64,000 bases of DNA from Luteimonas deserti (GTDB lineage Bacteria > Pseudomonadota > Gammaproteobacteria > Xanthomonadales > Xanthomonadaceae). Positions 54,068 through 63,166 of this stretch are shown here, piece after piece; position 1 is the stretch's first letter; each line of letters begins with the position of its first letter. Under the pieces are notes generated by a model. The model was not told where the DNA came from. It did no database searches and saw only the letters and a list, made by a program, of their open reading frames with translations. A program made the position numbers and the translations under genes. The stretch covers positions 682,001 through 746,000 of the forward strand of contig NZ_JACCJZ010000020.1 in the NCBI RefSeq assembly GCF_013425765.1. The letters are read 5' to 3'.

Positions 54068-55287
54068 TGATCCAGCAGACCGCGCCTGTCGTGGCTTCCC
54101 CCGTCCAGTCGCGTGTCCTGCGCTATGCCGCGATCGCTCTGTGCGTCGTCGCGGTGTCCGGTTGCACGACGGTGCGCGGCTGGTTCGGCAACAGCGAGAA
54201 GGCCCAGGCCAAGGCGCTCAGCGAGCCGGCGCGCCTGACCGACATCACCCCGACGCTCACCGTGAACCGGATCTGGTCGGTGAATGCCGGCAAGGGCGAG
54301 GACCGTCTCGGGATCCGCCAGTCGCCCGCCGTGGCCGATGGCCGCGTGTACACGGCCGCGGTACGCGGCGGCGTGCGCGCCTTCGATCTGCAGTCCGGCG
54401 CGTCGGTCTGGCAGCACGCCTCGGACCTGCGCCTGAGCGGTGGGCCAGGCGTCGGCGATGGCCTGGTGGTCGTGGGCTCGCTCGACGGCGAGGTGGTGGC
54501 GCTCGACGCCGCCACCGGTGCGGAGCGCTGGACCGCCAAGGTCACCAATGAAGTCATCGCCGCCCCGACGATCGGGCAGGGCGTGGTGCTGGTCCGCTCC
54601 AACGACGGTCGGGTGACCGCGTTCGATGCCGCGAACGGCCAGCGCCGCTGGTTCTGGGTCCGCGAGCTGCCTTCGCTGACGGTGCGCGGCAACGATGCGC
54701 CGGCGCTCGGGCCGGGCTTCGTGTTCATCGGCAACGACGACGGCACCATTGCAGCGCTCGCGCTCGCCGACGGCCGCCCGCTGTGGGAGCAGGCCGTGGC
54801 CCAGCCCGACGGCCGTACCGAGCTCGAGCGCATGGCGGATGTGGACGGCACGCCGGTGCTCGACGATGCGGTGCTGTTCGCCAGCAGCTACAAGCAGAGG
54901 ACGATGGCGCTGGAAGGACCGAGCGGCCGTCCGCTGTGGGTCAGCGAGCACGGCGGCGCGAACCGTCCGGCCGTGGGCGCGCAGCGCGTGGTGGTCAGCG
55001 ATGCCGCCGGCATCGTGTGGGGCCTCGACAAGTACAGCGGCACGGCGGCCTGGCAGCAGCCGGCGCTCGCCCGACGCAACCTCAGCGGCGCCGCGATCCA
55101 CGGCGAGCACGCGGTGGTGGGCGACCTCGACGGCTATCTGCACTGGATGCGACTCGACGACGGCGCCTTCGCCGCGCGTCAGCGCGCCGGCCGGGCCGCC
55201 ATCCGCGGCGCCCTCGTGGTGGTCGACGATGTGCTCGTGGTGCAGAACACCGACGGCAACGTCACCGCCTGGCGCGTCGCGCAGTAA
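54067..55287 (+). CDS. bamB: BamB, outer-membrane protein assembly lipoprotein
   Basis: Beta-propeller lipoprotein of the BAM complex that supports folding of outer-membrane proteins. The 406 residues have a lipobox VVAVSGC (Cys33) and eight PQQ-like blades, visible as repeats of the form GRVYTAAVRGGVRAFDLQSG, GLVVVGSLDGEVVALDAATG, GVVLVRSNDGRVTAFDAANG and VLVVQNTDGNVTAW. The N-terminal leader before the hydrophobic region is longer than usual, about 17 residues; no nearer ATG exists. It is followed after 142 bp by der. Confidence 0.95.
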   Translation: MIQQTAPVVASPVQSRVLRYAAIALCVVAVSGCTTVRGWFGNSEKAQAKALSEPARLTDITPTLTVNRIWSVNAGKGEDRLGIRQSPAVADGRVYTAAVRGGVRAFDLQSGASVWQHASDLRLSGGPGVGDGLVVVGSLDGEVVALDAATGAERWTAKVTNEVIAAPTIGQGVVLVRSNDGRVTAFDAANGQRRWFWVRELPSLTVRGNDAPALGPGFVFIGNDDGTIAALALADGRPLWEQAVAQPDGRTELERMADVDGTPVLDDAVLFASSYKQRTMALEGPSGRPLWVSEHGGANRPAVGAQRVVVSDAAGIVWGLDKYSGTAAWQQPALARRNLSGAAIHGEHAVVGDLDGYLHWMRLDDGAFAARQRAGRAAIRGALVVVDDVLVVQNTDGNVTAWRVAQ

Positions 55288-55429
55288 TTCCCCGCGCCGG
55301 CTTCAGGCCGCGGCGCGACCGTCGCTGGTGCGACACTGTGGCCCCGGGTAGTCTCGCTGCCCGGGGTCTCGCGCGTCTGGGCCGTTCAGCGGCCGCGCTG
55401 CCCATTCTTCACTTCTTCCGGATCTGCCC

Positions 55430-56839
55430 ATGCTTCCGCTCGTCGCCCTCGTGGGCCGCCCCAACGTCGGCAAGTCGACGCTGTTCAATGCGCTGACCCG
55501 TACCCGGGATGCCCTCGTCCACGACGAACCGGGCGTGACGCGCGACCGCCACTACGGCATCTGCCGTCTCGGCCCGCGGCCCTTCGCCCTGGTCGACACC
55601 GGCGGCATCGCCGGCGAGAACGTGCACCTGGAGGCCAGCGGCCTGGCCGGTCCGACCGCGAAACAGTCGCGGGCAGCGGCCTCCGAGGCCGATCTGGTGC
55701 TGTTCGTGGTCGACGGCCGCGAAGGGGCTTCGGCGCTCGACGACGAGATCCTGCGCTGGCTGCGCAAGATCGACAAGCCGACCTACCTGGTCATCAACAA
55801 GACCGACGGCCTGGACGCGCGCGGCGCGATCGCGGAGTTCTCCCGCTACGGCTTCGCCGATGCGCTGGCGGTGTCGTCGGCGCACCGGCACGGCATCGAC
55901 GAGCTGGTCGACGAGGTGCTGGAGAAGCTGCCCGAGACCGGTCAGACCGAGCAGCTCGACAGCGATCCGGAGCGCGTGCGCGTCACGTTCGTGGGCCGTC
56001 CGAACGTCGGCAAGTCGACCCTGGTCAACCGGATCCTCGGCGAGGAGCGGATGATCGCCTCCGAGGTCGCGGGCACCACGCGCGACTCGATCGAGGTGGA
56101 TCTCGAGCGCGACGGGCGCAAGTACCGGCTGGTCGACACCGCCGGCATCCGCCGCAAGTCGAAGGTGGACGAAGCGGTGGAGACGTTCTCCATCATCAAG
56201 ACCCTGCAGGCGATCGAGCATTCGCAGGTGTCGGTGGTGATGATCGACGCCAGCGAGGGCGTGACCGACCAGGACGCCAGCGTGCTCGGCGCGGTGCTCG
56301 ATTCGGGCCGTGCGCTCGTCGTCGCGGTCAACAAGTGGGACGGCCTCACCGACTACCAGCGCGAGCAGACCGAGGCGCTGCTGTCGCGCAAGCTCGCCTT
56401 CGTGCCCTGGGCCGAAGCGGTGCGCATCAGCGCCAAGCACGGCTCGGGCCTGCGCGAGCTGTTCCGCGCGATCCACCAGGCCCACGCCTCGGCCAACTAC
56501 AAGTTCAACACCGCCGATGTGACCCGCGCGCTCGAGATCGCCTACGAGACCAATCCGCCGCCGGTCGTGCGCGGCCATGCGCCCAAGCTGCGCTTCGCGC
56601 ACCCGGGCGGCGAGAATCCGCCGACGATCGTGGTCCACGGCAACCGGCTGCGCACGCTGCCCGAGAGCTACAAGCGCTATCTCGAGAACTTCTTCCGCAA
56701 GCGCTTCAAGCTGGTCGGCACGCCGGTGCGGTTCGTCTTCAAGGAAGGCGAGAATCCGTACAAGGACAAGAAGAACGTGCTCACCGACCGCCAGCTGGCC
56801 AAGAAGAAGCGGCTGATCCGCCACGTCAAGCGCAAGTGA
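55430..56839 (+). CDS. der: Der (EngA), double-domain ribosome assembly GTPase
   Basis: Essential GTPase for 50S maturation. The 469 residues have two G domains, with P-loops [14 protein letters not shown] (about 9-22) and [14 protein letters not shown] (about 187-200), DTGG and DTAG switch motifs, and NKTDG and NKWDG base-recognition motifs. A C-terminal KH-like domain ([28 protein letters not shown]) follows. The basic tail [12 protein letters not shown] is normal. The ATG at 55430 is clear; the leader contains a GC-rich inverted repeat at about 55342-55366. The mobA GTG overlaps its stop. Confidence 0.97.
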   Translation: MLPLVALVGRPNVGKSTLFNALTRTRDALVHDEPGVTRDRHYGICRLGPRPFALVDTGGIAGENVHLEASGLAGPTAKQSRAAASEADLVLFVVDGREGASALDDEILRWLRKIDKPTYLVINKTDGLDARGAIAEFSRYGFADALAVSSAHRHGIDELVDEVLEKLPETGQTEQLDSDPERVRVTFVGRPNVGKSTLVNRILGEERMIASEVAGTTRDSIEVDLERDGRKYRLVDTAGIRRKSKVDEAVETFSIIKTLQAIEHSQVSVVMIDASEGVTDQDASVLGAVLDSGRALVVAVNKWDGLTDYQREQTEALLSRKLAFVPWAEAVRISAKHGSGLRELFRAIHQAHASANYKFNTADVTRALEIAYETNPPPVVRGHAPKLRFAHPGGENPPTIVVHGNRLRTLPESYKRYLENFFRKRFKLVGTPVRFVFKEGENPYKDKKNVLTDRQLAKKKRLIRHVKRK

Positions 56840-57423
56840 GCGCGGCGCCCGTCGCCGCGACGATCACGCTCGGCATCCTCGCGGGTGGGCGCGCTTCGCG
56901 GCTCGGCGGCCGTGACAAGGCCTGGCTGGAGCACGGCGGCGTCGCCCAGGTGATGCGGATCCAGCGTGCCTTCGCACCCCAGGCCGCCTGTGCGCTGGTG
57001 AGCGCCAACCGTGCGCTCGAGCGTTATGCGGCGCACGGGCTCGCCACCGTGCAGGACCGGGTGGCCGATGCCGGGCCCTTGTCGGCGCTGGATGCGCTGG
57101 CTGCTGCGACGACCACGCCCTGGCTGGCCACCGTGCCGGTCGACCTGCTGCAGGCCGACCCGCGCGTGGTGCCGATGCTGGCCCTGCTGGGCGGGGCGAA
57201 CGGTGCCTATGCGATCGACGACGACGGCATCCAGCCGCTGGTGGCGCTGTGGCCGGTCGAAGCGCTGCGCATCGGGGCCGCCGCCGCGTTGGCACGTGGC
57301 GAGTACGCGGTCAGGGCGCTGCAGCAGGGGCTCGGGATGCAGGGCGTCCGGATCGACGGTGTACGCTTCGGCAACCTCAACACCCCCGACGACCTGATCG
57401 ATGCCGGTATCGCCGACGCCTGA
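56836..57423 (+). CDS. mobA: MobA, molybdenum cofactor guanylyltransferase
   Basis: Transfers GMP from GTP to Mo-molybdopterin to form the MGD cofactor. The 195 residues start with GTG (GTGA overlap with der) and contain the nucleotide-binding [43 protein letters not shown] and the metal-site Asp in [11 protein letters not shown] follow. The C-terminal [10 protein letters not shown] matches the family's NxNTPEDL motif. It overlaps moeA by 23 bp in another frame. mobA, moeA and moeB form a Moco group here. Confidence 0.92.
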   Translation: MSAAPVAATITLGILAGGRASRLGGRDKAWLEHGGVAQVMRIQRAFAPQAACALVSANRALERYAAHGLATVQDRVADAGPLSALDALAAATTTPWLATVPVDLLQADPRVVPMLALLGGANGAYAIDDDGIQPLVALWPVEALRIGAAAALARGEYAVRALQQGLGMQGVRIDGVRFGNLNTPDDLIDAGIADA

Positions 57424-58648
57424 GTTCCAGCCCGAGTTTCCCTACCGCATCGCGTTCGACGCCGCCTGCGCGATCGTCGATGCCGTGGCGGGCGAGCGAC
57501 GCCTCGGCACCCAGCCTCTGGCGCTGTCGCGGGCGCACGGGCACGTACTCGCGCAGGACGTCGTCGCCTCGATGCCGCAGCCGCCGTTCGACAATTCGGC
57601 CATGGACGGCTTCGCCCTGCGCCATGCCGACCTGGTCGATGGCGAGACCACGCTGCGCCTGGTCGGCGAGCAGTTCGCCGGTCCGGCCGGTGGCCTGGCG
57701 GTGGAGGCGGGGGAGTGCCTGCGCATCACCACCGGCGCGCCGCTGCCGCCCGGCGCCGACACCGTGGTGATGAAGGAGAACGTCTCGATCGAAGGCGAGC
57801 GTATTCGCGTGCGCATCGCGCCGCGGCCGGGACAACACGTCCGGCGCGCAGGCGAGGACACGCGCGCCGGCGACCGGCTGTTGTGCGCCGGCGACGTGCT
57901 CAGCCCATCGAGGATCGCGCTGGCGGCGTCCCAGGGGCTGGCCCAGCTCGAGGTCGCGCGGCGCCCCACGGTTGCCGTCTTCGCCACCGGCGACGAGCTG
58001 GTCGAACCCGGCATGGCCCTGCAGCCCGGGCAGATCTACAACTCCAACCGCGAGCAGCTGATGGGCCTGCTGCGGGCCGAAGGCCTGGAGCCGGTGGCGT
58101 TCCCCACACTGCCGGACGATCCGGCGCGGATCACCTCGGCATTGCGGCATGCCGGCGAGGCCTTCGATCTGGTGGTGACCTGCGGTGGCGTCTCGGCCGG
58201 CGAGAAGGATCACCTGCCCGCGCTGCTGCAGGCGCGGGGCCGGGTGCGCCTGTGGAAGGTGATGATGAAGCCGGGCATGCCGGTGCTGCTGGCCGAAGGC
58301 GACACGCTCGGGCCGGCGCTGTTCCTGTGCCTGCCGGGCAATCCGGTCTCGGTGCTGGCGACATGGCTCGCGCTCGGCCGCCGGCTGGTGGACGGGATGC
58401 AGGGGCGAGGCCCCCGGCCTGCACGACGCGCCCGGCTTGCTGCCGCGTGGACCAAAAACCACGAGCGGCTGGAATTCCTGCGCGGGCGCTGGACGCTCGA
58501 CGCGGACGGCATCTCGCGGGTGGAACCCAATCCCGCGGACGGTTCGCACCGCATGCAGGCCGCGGCCGATTCCGACGTGCTGATCGTGCTCGAGGCCGGG
58601 GCGCGCGACTACGCCGAAGGCGATGTGGTCGGGATCGTGCCGTACTGA
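57401..58648 (+). CDS. moeA: MoeA, molybdopterin molybdenumtransferase
   Basis: Inserts molybdate into adenylylated molybdopterin. The 415 residues show DNSAMDGFAL near residue 64, TTGAPLPPGADTVVMKEN, TVAVFATGDELVEPGMALQPGQIYNSN, and TCGGVSAGEKDHLPALL. KPGMPVLLA and LPGNPVSVLATW (the MoCF-domain substrate site) follow, then domain IV. The ATG at 57401 lies inside mobA. moeB follows after 55 bp. Confidence 0.95.
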   Translation: MPVSPTPEFQPEFPYRIAFDAACAIVDAVAGERRLGTQPLALSRAHGHVLAQDVVASMPQPPFDNSAMDGFALRHADLVDGETTLRLVGEQFAGPAGGLAVEAGECLRITTGAPLPPGADTVVMKENVSIEGERIRVRIAPRPGQHVRRAGEDTRAGDRLLCAGDVLSPSRIALAASQGLAQLEVARRPTVAVFATGDELVEPGMALQPGQIYNSNREQLMGLLRAEGLEPVAFPTLPDDPARITSALRHAGEAFDLVVTCGGVSAGEKDHLPALLQARGRVRLWKVMMKPGMPVLLAEGDTLGPALFLCLPGNPVSVLATWLALGRRLVDGMQGRGPRPARRARLAAAWTKNHERLEFLRGRWTLDADGISRVEPNPADGSHRMQAAADSDVLIVLEAGARDYAEGDVVGIVPY

Positions 58649-58691
58649 ACCGGCGCACCGCGCGTCGCGGGCGGCGGGCGCCGCGCGGGGC

Positions 58692-58697
58692 GATAAT
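58692..58697 (+). promoter_or_regulatory. Candidate -10 box directly before moeB
   Basis: GATAAT ending 6 bp before the moeB ATG at 58704. If used, transcription would start at or within a base or two of the start codon, giving a leaderless or nearly leaderless mRNA. No good -35 was recognised. Confidence 0.35.
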
Positions 58698-58703
58698 GCG
58701 GCC

Positions 58704-59837
58704 ATGAGCATCAGCGAGATCTCCCCCGGTGAAGCCCTGCGCCGCGTACGCGGTGGCGTGCGCCTGATCGACGTCCGCGAGGCGCACGAGCGCGCCACCG
58801 GCATGGCCGATGGCGCCCAGGGCGTCGACCGCGCGTCGCTGGAAGCCGCCCCCCAAGACCATGCGCCGGACACGCGCGCGCCGCTGCTGCTGATCTGCCA
58901 GACCGGGCGCCGCTCGCTGCTGGCGGCCGAAGCCCTGCACGCGGCAGGCTATGCCGAGGTCGTCTCGGTGGCCGGCGGCACCACGCGCTGGCAATCGGAA
59001 GGTCTGCCGATGACCGCACCCGACGCGGACGTGGATCTCGATTTCCACGAGCGCTATTCGCGCCATCTGCGCCTGCCGGAAGTGGGCGTGGACGGCCAGC
59101 GCCGTCTCGCGGCCGCGACCGTGCTGGTGGTCGGCGCCGGAGGCCTCGGCTCGCCGGCGGCGTTCTATCTCGCGGCCGCCGGCGTGGGCACCCTGCGCAT
59201 CGCCGACGACGACGTCGTCGATCGCAGCAACCTGCAGCGGCAGATCCTCCATGCCGAAGACAGGATCGGCATGCCCAAGGTGGACTCCGCCGCGGCCACC
59301 CTGTCGGCGATGAACCCGCGCACGCGCATCGAACCGGTGGCCGAGCGCGTGAGCGCGGCCAACATCGATCGGCTGCTCGACGGCGTGGACGTGGTGCTCG
59401 ACGGCGCCGACAACTTTCCGGTGCGCTATCTGCTCAACGATGCCTGCGTGCTGCACGGCGTGCCGCTGGTCTACGGCGCGGTGCATCGCTTCGAAGGCCA
59501 GGTCAGCGTGTTCGACGCCGGCCGCGCACGGGGTGCCAGGCCCTGCTATCGCTGCCTGTTTCCCGAGCCGCCGCCGCCCGAGGCCGCGCCCAACTGTTCG
59601 GAGGTCGGCGTGCTCGGCGTATTGCCCGGTGTGATCGGGCTGTTGCAGGCCACCGAGGTGCTCAAGCTGCTGCTCGGGATCGGCGATGCCCTGGCCGGGC
59701 GGCTGCTGCAGTTCGACGCGCTGCGCATGCAGTTCCGGCAGACGAGGCTGGCCGCGGATCCGGCGTGTCCGGTCTGCGCACCCGGGCGGGCGTTTCCGGG
59801 CTACATCGATTACGCCGCCTTCTGCGCCGCGGGCTGA
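58704..59837 (+). CDS. moeB: MoeB-type adenylyltransferase with N-terminal rhodanese domain
   Basis: Activates the small sulfur-carrier subunit of molybdopterin synthase (MoaD) by adenylylation. The 377 residues carry a rhodanese-like domain (about 1-105, with LIDVREAHE and active-site-like CQTGRRS), then the ThiF/MoeB fold (about 110-377). The latter shows VVGAGGLGSPAAFYLAAAGVG (ATP site), DRSNLQRQILH, the Cys in APNCSEVGVLG, and zinc pairs CYRC and CPVC. In eukaryotic MOCS3 the rhodanese is C-terminal, so the order is reversed here. It could also serve ThiS-like carriers. Confidence 0.9.
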   Translation: MSISEISPGEALRRVRGGVRLIDVREAHERATGMADGAQGVDRASLEAAPQDHAPDTRAPLLLICQTGRRSLLAAEALHAAGYAEVVSVAGGTTRWQSEGLPMTAPDADVDLDFHERYSRHLRLPEVGVDGQRRLAAATVLVVGAGGLGSPAAFYLAAAGVGTLRIADDDVVDRSNLQRQILHAEDRIGMPKVDSAAATLSAMNPRTRIEPVAERVSAANIDRLLDGVDVVLDGADNFPVRYLLNDACVLHGVPLVYGAVHRFEGQVSVFDAGRARGARPCYRCLFPEPPPPEAAPNCSEVGVLGVLPGVIGLLQATEVLKLLLGIGDALAGRLLQFDALRMQFRQTRLAADPACPVCAPGRAFPGYIDYAAFCAAG

Positions 59838-59911
59838 GCCGCCGCGCCCGCCTCTTCACGGCCGCCTCGTGCACGATGGCGCGGCGATCCCCCGCGCTGG
59901 AGTCCTGTCGA

Positions 59912-60928
59912 ATGCGTCGTTTCTGCATGCGTCTGTCGTGCCTGCTGGTCCTGCTCGCGCCGCTGGTCGGCTGGGCGTCCGATCCGTGTCCTCTGTTGCG
60001 CGCCCAGGTCGACGCCGCCGATCCGGCAACCCGGCTGGCCGCGGCCGCCTGCGAGGAACACCTGCGCTGGCACCGTCCGTTCATCGACGAGCGTGGGCGC
60101 TATGCAGGCTCGACGGTGCGCGAGGCCGAGACTGCACTGCTGACCAGCGGCGAGCAGGCCTGGCGCCGCGTGGCCGGCTACTGGCAGGGCGCCGGACTGC
60201 TGCCGCGCCTGCAGCATCGCCCGGGCGCAGGCGACTGCACGTCGGCGCCGTTCGCAACCGGGCCGCTGGCCGCCTGCCGCGCCTTCCTGATCGACGTGCC
60301 GTGGTCGGCCGCGTTCGTGTCCTGGGCCGCGCGCCGGGCGCAACTTCCCGGCTTCAATGCATCGGCCAGCCACGTCGACTACGTGCGCGACGCCTACCGC
60401 AGCCCCGAGTCGAGCGCCTACCGCGTGCTCGATCCCGCGGCTGCACGGCCGGCGCGCGGCGACATGCTCTGCTACGTGCGCGCGGCGAATCGCGTGTTCG
60501 GCTTCAACGGTCTGGCGGCGCTGCTGAGCAGCGACGAGGGCGGCCTGGGCATGCACTGCGACATCGTGGTCGCGGCCGCGGACGATGGCGTCGATCGCGC
60601 GCATCTGGTGGGCGGCAATGTGCTCGACGGCGTCACCATGCGCATGCTGCCGCTCGGGCCGGGCGGGCGGTTCGCCGCGCTGTCGATGCGCGCCGCCGAG
60701 GATCCGGCCTGTGCGCCGGAGACGCCGCAGGGCTGCGATGCGAACCGCCAGGACTGGGCGGTGCTGCTGCAGCTCAGGCCGGCGGCGGAGCTCGCGCGGC
60801 TGGCACCGTCGCCGCCGCTGGAAACCGCAATGCCGCGCGTGCTGCCCGAGGCCGGCGTGCCGGCGCAGTCGCGGCCGATGTGCTGCGTGGAGTGCACCGC
60901 GGGCGACGGCCTGCCGCGCTGCCCGTGA
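59912..60928 (+). CDS. Secreted DUF2272-family protein
   Basis: A 338-residue exported protein. The signal peptide MRLSCLLVLLAPLVGWAS starts at a second ATG (59927) or from 59912, where GGAG lies 9 nt upstream. The mature part holds DVPWSAAFVSWAAR, a DUF2272-type motif reminiscent of CHAP/NlpC-like amidases, and GDMLCYVRAANRVF followed by GMHCDIVVAA, where Cys and His might act. It ends in a Cys-rich MCCVECTAGDGLPRC tail. Function unproven; a peptidoglycan- or amide-directed hydrolase is inference. It follows moeB after 74 bp, but functions do not obviously match. Confidence 0.75.
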   Translation: MRRFCMRLSCLLVLLAPLVGWASDPCPLLRAQVDAADPATRLAAAACEEHLRWHRPFIDERGRYAGSTVREAETALLTSGEQAWRRVAGYWQGAGLLPRLQHRPGAGDCTSAPFATGPLAACRAFLIDVPWSAAFVSWAARRAQLPGFNASASHVDYVRDAYRSPESSAYRVLDPAAARPARGDMLCYVRAANRVFGFNGLAALLSSDEGGLGMHCDIVVAAADDGVDRAHLVGGNVLDGVTMRMLPLGPGGRFAALSMRAAEDPACAPETPQGCDANRQDWAVLLQLRPAAELARLAPSPPLETAMPRVLPEAGVPAQSRPMCCVECTAGDGLPRCP

Positions 60929-60988
60929 TCCCATGTCGACCGTCGGCGGTACCGGCCACCGGGCCACCGACGTCGCCCTGACGCATGT

Positions 60989-61750
60989 TCAGTCGAGAAA
61001 GCCGCCCAGCGCGTCCGCATAGCCCGGCGTCTGCTGGATGTCGTTGTGTCCGGCCCCGGGAAACACGACGCGCAATGGGGGGCGGGGCAGGGCATCGGCC
61101 AGCCGATCGGCGTGTTCCGGCGGCACGATGGTGTCGCGGCCTGCGCGCAGCACGAGCACCTCGCCCTGGAACGCGGCCAGATCTTCTGCAGGCCGCAGCC
61201 GTTCGCGCAGCAGCAGACGCACCGGCAGCCACGGGTAGTGGCCGGCCGCCACATCGCCGAGATCCGCGAACGGCGTGATCAGGGCCAGGCGGGCCACCGG
61301 ACGGTGCGCGGCGACATGGCTGGCGATGCCGCTGCCCACGCTGCGGCCGATGACGTCGACATCGCTGCGTCCGGCGGCCACCGCGTCGTACAGCGCCAGT
61401 GCGTCCGCCTTCAACTGCGCCGCGGTGGGCGCGCCGTCGCTGGCGCCGTAGCCGCGATAGGCCAGCAGATGCACCCGGTGTCCGGGAAACCAGCGTGCGA
61501 ATTCGGCGCGGTTGGCCTCGACGCGCTCGGCATTGCCGCCGAAATACAGCAGCGGCCGGCCGTCCTCCGGACCGATGCGCCAGCCGCGCAGCACCACATC
61601 GCCGCGCGCGAGCTCGAAGTCCGTGGCATCGGCGGCCACCCGGGTGAACTGCGGCGCGTACAGCAGATGCCGTTGCCCGAGCAGCATCGCCACGCACAGC
61701 GCGGCATAGGCGAATGCGGCGAGAGCCAGCGCGACCGCCAGGATCCGCAT
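60989..61750 (-). CDS. Alpha/beta hydrolase with N-terminal membrane segment
   Basis: A 253-residue protein of the ABHD13/BEM46-like group. An N-terminal hydrophobic helix ([21 protein letters not shown]) is followed by the hydrolase fold with [14 protein letters not shown] (oxyanion region), [15 protein letters not shown], the nucleophile elbow GRSVGSG and the acid in [12 protein letters not shown]. The catalytic His is in [10 protein letters not shown]. All three catalytic residues are present, so it is likely active; the substrate is unknown. It starts 1 bp after the DUF1244 gene, with which it is probably co-transcribed. Confidence 0.84.
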   Translation of the reverse strand: MRILAVALALAAFAYAALCVAMLLGQRHLLYAPQFTRVAADATDFELARGDVVLRGWRIGPEDGRPLLYFGGNAERVEANRAEFARWFPGHRVHLLAYRGYGASDGAPTAAQLKADALALYDAVAAGRSDVDVIGRSVGSGIASHVAAHRPVARLALITPFADLGDVAAGHYPWLPVRLLLRERLRPAEDLAAFQGEVLVLRAGRDTIVPPEHADRLADALPRPPLRVVFPGAGHNDIQQTPGYADALGGFLD

Positions 61751-61751
61751 G

Positions 61752-62093
61752 TCAGCGCGGCGGATGTGCGCGCTGCGCGGCCTCGAATGCCGCCACCTGC
61801 TCGGGCGTGGCGTCGCGCTGGTGCTCGGCTTTCCACTGCGCGAAGGGCTGGCCGTAGACCACCGTGCGTGCTGCGTCCTTGTCCAGATCCGCGCCTTCGG
61901 CCGAGGCGGCGTCGCGGTACCAGTCGGCCAGGCAGTTGCGGCAGAACCCGGCGAGGATCATCAGGTCGATGTTCTGCACATCGGGCCGCGCGACGAGCAG
62001 GTGCTCGCGCAGGCGCCGGAACACGGCCGCCTCCACGCGGGTGCGGGCGTCATCGGACAGCGTGGCCAGGGGCTCGGTGGGGGAAGTGGGCAT
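61752..62093 (-). CDS. DUF1244-family small protein
   Basis: A 113-residue soluble protein with the DUF1244 signature [23 protein letters not shown], including a CxxC pair that could bind metal or form a disulfide, and [24 protein letters not shown]. The family is common in proteobacteria and lacks an assigned function. The start ATG at 62093 (MPTSPTEPL) is used; earlier in-frame codons are Arg- and Gly-rich and unlike the family. It is divergent from folD, with 110 bp between them, and directly upstream of the hydrolase gene. Confidence 0.82.
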   Translation of the reverse strand: MPTSPTEPLATLSDDARTRVEAAVFRRLREHLLVARPDVQNIDLMILAGFCRNCLADWYRDAASAEGADLDKDAARTVVYGQPFAQWKAEHQRDATPEQVAAFEAAQRAHPPR

Positions 62094-62203
62094 GGCGGTG
62101 CGCTCGCAGGGCGGCGGGACAGCATCGGCATCGCGGCCGCTGCCTGCAAGCCGGGCCCCGGATCGGGGACAATGGCGGGCTCCCGCCTGCACGCCGATCG
62201 CCC

Positions 62204-63076
62204 ATGACCGCCGCCACCGCCCGCATCCTCGACGGCAAGCGCATTGCCGACACCCTGCTCGATGCGCTGCGGGTGCGCGTGGACGCGCGTGTGGCCGGCG
62301 GCGGCACGCGGCCGGGGCTCGCCGTGGTGTTGGTCGGCAGCGATCCGGCGTCGCAGTCCTATGTGCGCAACAAGCGCCGCGCGGCGGAGAAGGTGGGCAT
62401 CCAGGCCTTCGATTTCGATCTGCCCGTGGGCACCACCGAGCCGGAACTGATCGCGCTGATCGACCGCCTCAACGCCGACCCCGCCGTGCACGGCATCCTC
62501 GTCCAGCTGCCGCTGCCCGGCATTCCCGATGCCACCCGGCTGATCGAACGCATCGACCCGCGCAAGGACGTGGACGGCTTCCACCCCACCAACGTCGGCC
62601 ATCTGGCCCTGCGCCAGTTCGGCCTGCGCCCGTGCACGCCGCGCGGCGTGACCACGCTGCTGGCCTACACCGACCGGCCGGTGCGCGGGCAGAGCGCGAC
62701 CATCGTCGGCGTCAGCAACCATGTCGGCCGCCCGATGGCGCTGGAACTGATGATCGCCGGCTGCACCGTCACCACCTGCCATCGCTTCACGCCGCACGAG
62801 GTGTTGCGCCGCCATGTCGGCGAGGCGGACATCCTGGTGGTCGCCGTGGGCCGCCCGTCGCTGATTCCAGGCGAATGGGTCAAGCCAGGCGCGGTGGTCA
62901 TCGACGTCGGCATCAACCGGCTGGACGACGGCCGGCTGGTGGGCGACGTGGGCTATGCCGAGGCCGCGCGCCGGGCCAGCTGGATCACCCCGGTGCCCGG
63001 CGGCGTGGGGCCCATGACCGTCGCCACACTGATGCAGAACACCATCGAGGCAGCCGAGGCAGCCGGGCGGGCCTGA
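62204..63076 (+). CDS. folD: FolD, methylenetetrahydrofolate dehydrogenase/cyclohydrolase
   Basis: Bifunctional enzyme interconverting 5,10-methylene-, methenyl- and 10-formyl-tetrahydrofolate. The 290 residues contain [23 protein letters not shown] (catalytic Lys and Tyr), [29 protein letters not shown], the NADP site [15 protein letters not shown] and the final [19 protein letters not shown]. Here the usual VGRSxxVGxP reads [10 protein letters not shown], a minor variation. The start ATG 62204 gives the standard N-terminus [11 protein letters not shown]. guaB follows after 90 bp with its own promoter-like box. Confidence 0.95.
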   Translation: MTAATARILDGKRIADTLLDALRVRVDARVAGGGTRPGLAVVLVGSDPASQSYVRNKRRAAEKVGIQAFDFDLPVGTTEPELIALIDRLNADPAVHGILVQLPLPGIPDATRLIERIDPRKDVDGFHPTNVGHLALRQFGLRPCTPRGVTTLLAYTDRPVRGQSATIVGVSNHVGRPMALELMIAGCTVTTCHRFTPHEVLRRHVGEADILVVAVGRPSLIPGEWVKPGAVVIDVGINRLDDGRLVGDVGYAEAARRASWITPVPGGVGPMTVATLMQNTIEAAEAAGRA

Positions 63077-63132
63077 TGCGCGGACTGTCGACGGCGCGTC
63101 TGCAGGGCGCCATGCGGGGCCCGCAAACGCGA

Positions 63133-63138
63133 TAGAAT
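63133..63138 (+). promoter_or_regulatory. Candidate -10 box for guaB
   Basis: TAGAAT, 28 bp before the guaB ATG at 63167. An in-frame ATG at 63137 overlaps this box and is therefore unlikely as the start. The same hexamer precedes ndk. Confidence 0.5.
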
Positions 63139-63166
63139 GGCGCGCTTCTCCTCCCCGGCACCCCGC

